Source: JBCDCB01 sp039182735
GTDB lineage: Bacteria > Planctomycetota > Phycisphaerae > Phycisphaerales > UBA1924
Assembly (NCBI GenBank): GCA_039182735.1
Contig: JBCDCB010000057.1
Span: forward strand, 1 to 9,529
Direction: 5' to 3'
Length of the DNA stretch: 9,529 bases
In this document: in pieces, positions 6,765 through 9,529 of the stretch
Numbering within the stretch: position 1 is the stretch's first letter
Layout of the letters: each line of letters begins with the position of its first letter
The notes under the pieces: model-generated
What the model was told of the DNA's origin: nothing
Database searches by the model: none
Seen by the model: only the letters and a program-made list of their open reading frames with translations
Made by a program: the position numbers and the translations under genes

Positions 6765-8038
6765 CGATCGAGTTCCGCTTCGAGCTCTCGGACGAGATCG
6801 TTCGAGAGGACGTGCTCGACCTGATCGACGGTCCAGTCAACGTGACTCGGCGCGACGTCCGCGTAGCTGGTGAGGTACTGCTCCCAGAGCGCGTGGTTGC
6901 GCGCGATGCGCGCACCGAGCTTTCGGCCGACGGAAGTGAGTTCGATGACGCCGCCGGGTAGCGTGCGGATCGCCCAGCGCCGTTGCAGCGACACAAGCAG
7001 GCTGTGGCGGAAGGGGCGTGACCATCCGCGGAGTCTGGCGAGTGCGCGCACCTGCGCGCGGTCGAGCCGCTGGTCCGAATGCTCGGAAGCGGCTTCGAGC
7101 AGGTGATCGCCCGCGATGCGGAGGCGGATGCGCCACTGGCGGAGGGCGGTGGCGAGCACGCCGCGCTTCGGCGCGAAGAGAAGGCTCACCACGAACGCGA
7201 CACCGGTGCACAGGACGATCACGGCGCCGGCGGGTTTGTCCGGGAGCATCGCGCTGGTGACAGCGCCGGCGTAGGCGCTCGCGCCGCCGATGAGGCCCGA
7301 GATCACGAGCATGGTCCGCAGACGCTCGCTCCAGAATCGCGCCGCGACGGGCGGGATAATGAGCAGCGAGACGACGAGGATGAGTCCGACGGCCTGCATG
7401 CCCGCGACGGTCACGAGCGTGACGAGCGCCATCATCACGAGGTCGAGGCGCGAGACGGGCCAGCCGGTGACGCGCGCGAAGTCGTCATTGAAGCAGACGA
7501 GCGCGAACTCTTTCACGAGCAGAAACGCGCTGATGACCGCCACGCATGCGAGCGACGCCATGAGCGCGACGTCGCCCGGTTGCATCGTCGCGGCCTGCCC
7601 GTAGATGAACGCGGTGAGCCCCGCGGAGCCGGTCGGCGAAGTGTTCTGGATCACGCTGAGCAGCACCACGCCGACGCCGAAGAAGAGGCTCAAAGCGATG
7701 CCGATGGCGGCGTCTTCCCGCAGGCGCGTGTGGCGCGTGATGGCGCGGATGCACCAGACCGAGAGCACGCCGGTAATGATCGCGCCGGCGAGCAGCGGGG
7801 GAATGGCGCGTGCGTCGAGCCCGAGGAGGGTCATGACGAGGAACGCGCCGGCGATGCCGGGCAGCGCCGCGTGGCTGAGCGCGTCGGCGACAAGCGAACG
7901 CTTACGCAGCAACGCGAAGACCCCGACGATGCCCGCGGCGAGTCCCAGCAGCGTGGTGCCGGCGATCACGAGCGTGGTGTTGCGCCCCGCGCGGAGCGTC
8001 AGTGTCTCGAAGAGTTCATTGAGCACGGCGTCACGCAT
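6761..8038 (-). CDS. Metal ABC-3 permease fused to a degenerate DtxR-like domain
   Basis: This is a 425-residue TroC/MntB/ZnuB-family permease, partner of the permease encoded just downstream. Residues 1-297 hold the membrane part, with RSLVADALSHAALPGIAGAF (47-66) and a final segment VSLLFAPKRGVLATALR. Usual family length is about 270-300, so about 120 residues are extra. These resemble DtxR: a basic winged-helix-like stretch (about 310-372, VIELTSVGRKLGARIARNHA near its end) and a helix pair with NHALWEQYL (381-389) and VDWTVDQVEHV (400-410). DtxR His79 and Glu83 equivalents are His382 and Glu386; Glu105 and His106 are Glu408 and His409; His98 and Cys102 positions hold Asp401 and Asp405. 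The PHGxPIP tail is missing. I chose ATG 8038, which overlaps the ATPase stop by 8 bases; an upstream ATG at 8077 would add only an Arg/Pro-rich stretch. Confidence 0.92.
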   Translation of the reverse strand: MRDAVLNELFETLTLRAGRNTTLVIAGTTLLGLAAGIVGVFALLRKRSLVADALSHAALPGIAGAFLVMTLLGLDARAIPPLLAGAIITGVLSVWCIRAITRHTRLREDAAIGIALSLFFGVGVVLLSVIQNTSPTGSAGLTAFIYGQAATMQPGDVALMASLACVAVISAFLLVKEFALVCFNDDFARVTGWPVSRLDLVMMALVTLVTVAGMQAVGLILVVSLLIIPPVAARFWSERLRTMLVISGLIGGASAYAGAVTSAMLPDKPAGAVIVLCTGVAFVVSLLFAPKRGVLATALRQWRIRLRIAGDHLLEAASEHSDQRLDRAQVRALARLRGWSRPFRHSLLVSLQRRWAIRTLPGGVIELTSVGRKLGARIARNHALWEQYLTSYADVAPSHVDWTVDQVEHVLSNDLVRELEAELDR

Positions 8039-8864
8039 CGCCCGCGGCGGTGCGCGCGAGGGCCTCCGCGGCTTCACTCAGCAGGGTCAGCCGACCGCCG
8101 TAGGTCTTGTGGAGGTTGTCGCGCGTGAAGACCTCAGCGACGGGGCCCGCGGCGACGACGCGCATGTTGAGCAGGAGCACGTCGTCGAAGTACTCGGGCA
8201 CGGTCTGCAGGTCGTGATGCACGCACACAACGGTTTTGCCCGCAGCGCGGAGTTCGCGAAGGACATCGATGATCGCGCGTTCGGTGGCGGCATCGACGCC
8301 GGCAAACGGCTCATCCATGAAGTAGAGGTCGGACTCCTGCGCGAGCGCACGCGCGAGGAAAACGCGCTGCTGCTGCCCACCCGAGAGCTGGCTGATCTGA
8401 CGATGCGCCAGATCACGCATGCCGACGCGCTCCATGCACGCGAGCGACGCGTCTTTGTGCTCGCGGGAAACCCGGCGGAACCAGCCGATCGAGCGGTAGC
8501 GGCCCATGCAGACAACATCGAGCGCGGAGACGGGGAAGTCCCAGTCAACGCTCTCTCGCTGCGGGACGTACCCGACGCGTGCGCGGGCCTTGGCGTAGGG
8601 CGTGCCCCAGAACTCGACCTGCCCGGAGGCGCGGGGAACGAGCCCGAGGCAGGCTTTGAGCAGCGTGCTCTTGCCGGCGCCGTTGGGCCCGACGATCGCG
8701 ATGAGCCGGTTGGGGGAGGCGTCGAAGTCGATGTCCCACAGCACCGGCTTGCGCTGGTAGGCGACGGTGACGGCGTGCACGGACAACGGGTTGTCGGACG
8801 AGTGCTCGGGTCGCTGCGCAAGGCTCTCGCGCGCGGGGCGGGATGGATGGACGAGGGGGGTCAC
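8031..8864 (-). CDS. Metal ABC transporter ATP-binding protein (TroB/MntB/ZnuC type)
   Basis: This 277-residue cytoplasmic ATPase energises the two ABC-3 permeases. Motifs: Walker A GPNGAGKST (59-67), Q-loop PQ (101-102), signature LSGGQQQR (160-167), Walker B LYFMDEP (180-186), D-loop AGVDAAT, and switch His217 in CVHHDL. The segment YVPQRESVDWDFPVSALDVV (99-118) with MGRY (120-123) is characteristic of the Mn/Zn/Fe chelate subfamily. The start is taken as GTG 8864, which overlaps the binding-protein stop as GTGA; no in-frame ATG exists before the catalytic core, and the frame further upstream is an Arg-rich shadow of the binding-protein gene. This leaves an unusually long 25-residue N-terminal lead before the ABC fold. 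The C-terminus overlaps the next gene's start. Confidence 0.94.
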   Translation of the reverse strand: MTPLVHPSRPARESLAQRPEHSSDNPLSVHAVTVAYQRKPVLWDIDFDASPNRLIAIVGPNGAGKSTLLKACLGLVPRASGQVEFWGTPYAKARARVGYVPQRESVDWDFPVSALDVVCMGRYRSIGWFRRVSREHKDASLACMERVGMRDLAHRQISQLSGGQQQRVFLARALAQESDLYFMDEPFAGVDAATERAIIDVLRELRAAGKTVVCVHHDLQTVPEYFDDVLLLNMRVVAAGPVAEVFTRDNLHKTYGGRLTLLSEAAEALARTAAGDA

Positions 8865-9436
8865 TCGGCGAGGTGCCCGTGCATGCCGCGTGCGGGCGCG
8901 TCGCCGCCGAGCGCCCGGGCGATGGTGGTGACGTTGTGGTCGATCATCCCGATGTACGTGCCTTCGTAGGTGCCCTCGGGGCCCATGGCGTCGCTGAAGA
9001 GTTCGCCTCCCACCGTGACGTCGAGCCCGCGTGCTTTCGCGCCGGTGATGAGCGCCTTGACATTGCGTTCGGAGACGGTGGTCTCGACGAAGACGGAGGG
9101 GATCCCGCGTTCGACGAGCAGGCTCACGAGTTCTTCGATGCGCCGGACGCCGGCCTCCGACTGGGTGGAGATACCCTGCACTCCGACGACCTCGAAGCCG
9201 AACCGGGTGCCGAAGTAGGCGAAGGCATCGTGCGCGGTGACGAGCACCCGGCGGTCTTCGGGCACGCTGGCGAGGACCGTGGCGGCGTATTCGTCGAGCT
9301 CGTTGAGCCGGGCGGTGTAAGCGGCGGCGTTCGCGGTGAACGCTTCGGCGTGCTCCGGGCGGGCCTCGACCAGCGCCTCGCGCACGCCTTCCACGGCGCG
9401 GATCCACGCCTGCGGGTCCATCCAGACGTTCGGGTT
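8861..9436 (-). CDS. TroA-like metal-binding lipoprotein/periplasmic protein, C-terminal part only
   Basis: About 190 residues of a cluster A-I (TroA/PsaA/ZnuA) solute-binding protein are present. Visible landmarks run from VWMDPQAWIRAVEGVREAL through the linker helix to the C-terminal domain: LVTAHDAFAYFGTRFGFEVV with the ligand His, VQGISTQSEAG, VFVETTVSERNVKALI, VGGELFSDAMG with the ligand Asp, and TYIGMIDHN. This pattern is closest to TroA of the Tro (Mn/Zn) systems. The whole N-terminal domain with signal peptide and first ligand His is absent. The second ligand, normally the His of 'PHVW', is Asn in 'NPNVW'. The frame stays open to the window edge at 9529, with a GTG at 9478, but residues beyond 9436 are Arg/Ser/His-rich and unlike the family. 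So the gene is either truncated by a join or rearrangement, or partial at a contig end. Its stop is coupled to the ATPase start. Confidence 0.85.
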   Translation of the reverse strand, partial: NPNVWMDPQAWIRAVEGVREALVEARPEHAEAFTANAAAYTARLNELDEYAATVLASVPEDRRVLVTAHDAFAYFGTRFGFEVVGVQGISTQSEAGVRRIEELVSLLVERGIPSVFVETTVSERNVKALITGAKARGLDVTVGGELFSDAMGPEGTYEGTYIGMIDHNVTTIARALGGDAPARGMHGHLAE

Positions 9437-9529
9437 TTGACGCTTATCTTGAGGCCGACGTGACGTACACGGACACACTCGATGGTAGCTTCGATGACTG
9501 GCTCGGCGATGTGGAGAGTAGCCTATGAG
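9437..9529. other. Atypical end segment of lower GC, not part of the metal operon
   Basis: By hand count about 55% GC over 93 bases against about 73% in 9301-9360. In the minus frame of the binding protein it gives an implausible basic peptide. On the plus strand, a frame running to a TGA at 9526-9528 gives an acidic protein-like tail (GFDAYLEADVTYTDTLDG, then SFDDWLGDVESSL). One minus frame also reads acceptably for about 30 codons. I cannot say which, if any, is coding. It may be foreign sequence joined at 9430-9437. Confidence 0.4.

Noticed and set aside
5286..6824. Long plus-strand open frame of 512 codons opposite the last metal permease
   Set aside because: It is rich in Arg, Glu, Asp and Gly with no domain, and the opposite strand encodes an unmistakable ABC-3/DtxR protein. 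It is a GC-driven shadow.
8039..8077. 13-residue extension of the first metal permease from ATG 8077
   Set aside because: Arg/Pro-rich and lying inside the ATPase gene's final codons; ATG 8038 gives a compact coupling overlap.
7079..8969. Plus-strand open frames of 349 and 454 codons opposite the metal permease and ATPase
   Set aside because: Their composition is low-complexity (His, Arg, Asp, Glu or Ala, Ser, Arg) with no family motifs; they mirror conserved genes on the minus strand.
8865..9407. N-terminal extension of the metal ATPase frame up to an ATG at 9407
   Set aside because: The extension is Arg/His-rich and lies wholly over the binding-protein gene in another frame. The GTGA overlap at 8864 gives a natural start.

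Overview
The window looks like a piece of a planctomycete genome (class Phycisphaerae is my guess). The reasons are a GC-rich background of roughly two thirds, a secreted DUF1573/ASH-type protein, a HlyD-like adaptor whose opening resembles planctomycete ABC-exporter adaptors, and metal permeases fused to DtxR-like domains. This is an inference from protein flavour, not a phylogenetic result. Every supported protein gene reads on the minus strand; the only plus-strand gene is a tRNA. Both ends of the window cut through genes, so it may be a whole assembly contig.

Read in the direction of transcription, the right-hand block (9436 down to 5457) is a TroABCD/MntABCD/ZnuABC-type Mn/Zn/Fe uptake system. 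It consists of the C-terminal part of a TroA-like binding protein, an ABC ATPase and two ABC-3 membrane permeases. All junctions overlap, so this is one translationally coupled unit. Both permeases carry an extra C-terminal domain of 110-125 residues resembling the DtxR/MntR metalloregulator (winged helix plus metal-binding/dimerisation domain). The best-known parallel is the chlamydial YtgCR permease-repressor fusion. The binding protein is broken near 9430-9437: the sequence beyond is of lower GC and does not read as a TroA N-terminus.

The middle (5456 to 3901) holds a short intergenic stretch, a secreted protein with one clear DUF1573 domain and a probable second ASH-like beta domain, and a tRNA-Arg(TCT) on the plus strand.

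The left-hand block (3900 down to 1) is an exporter operon. A small secreted Cys-rich protein is followed by a HlyD/MacA-type adaptor, a LolD/MacB-type ATPase, an FtsX/MacB-type permease, and the first 15 codons of a further gene that begins like a second FtsX-type permease. The three junctions after the adaptor use overlapping GTGA start/stop signals. The adaptor spans the inner membrane and periplasm and the ATPase drives permeases of the mechanotransmission type. The substrate is unknown; the Cys-rich protein upstream makes a link to metal or thiol stress possible but unproven.

The points most worth a second look are the paired permease-DtxR fusions, the abrupt break in the binding protein, the 10-cysteine secreted protein with a palindromic upstream region, and two genes that look leaderless.
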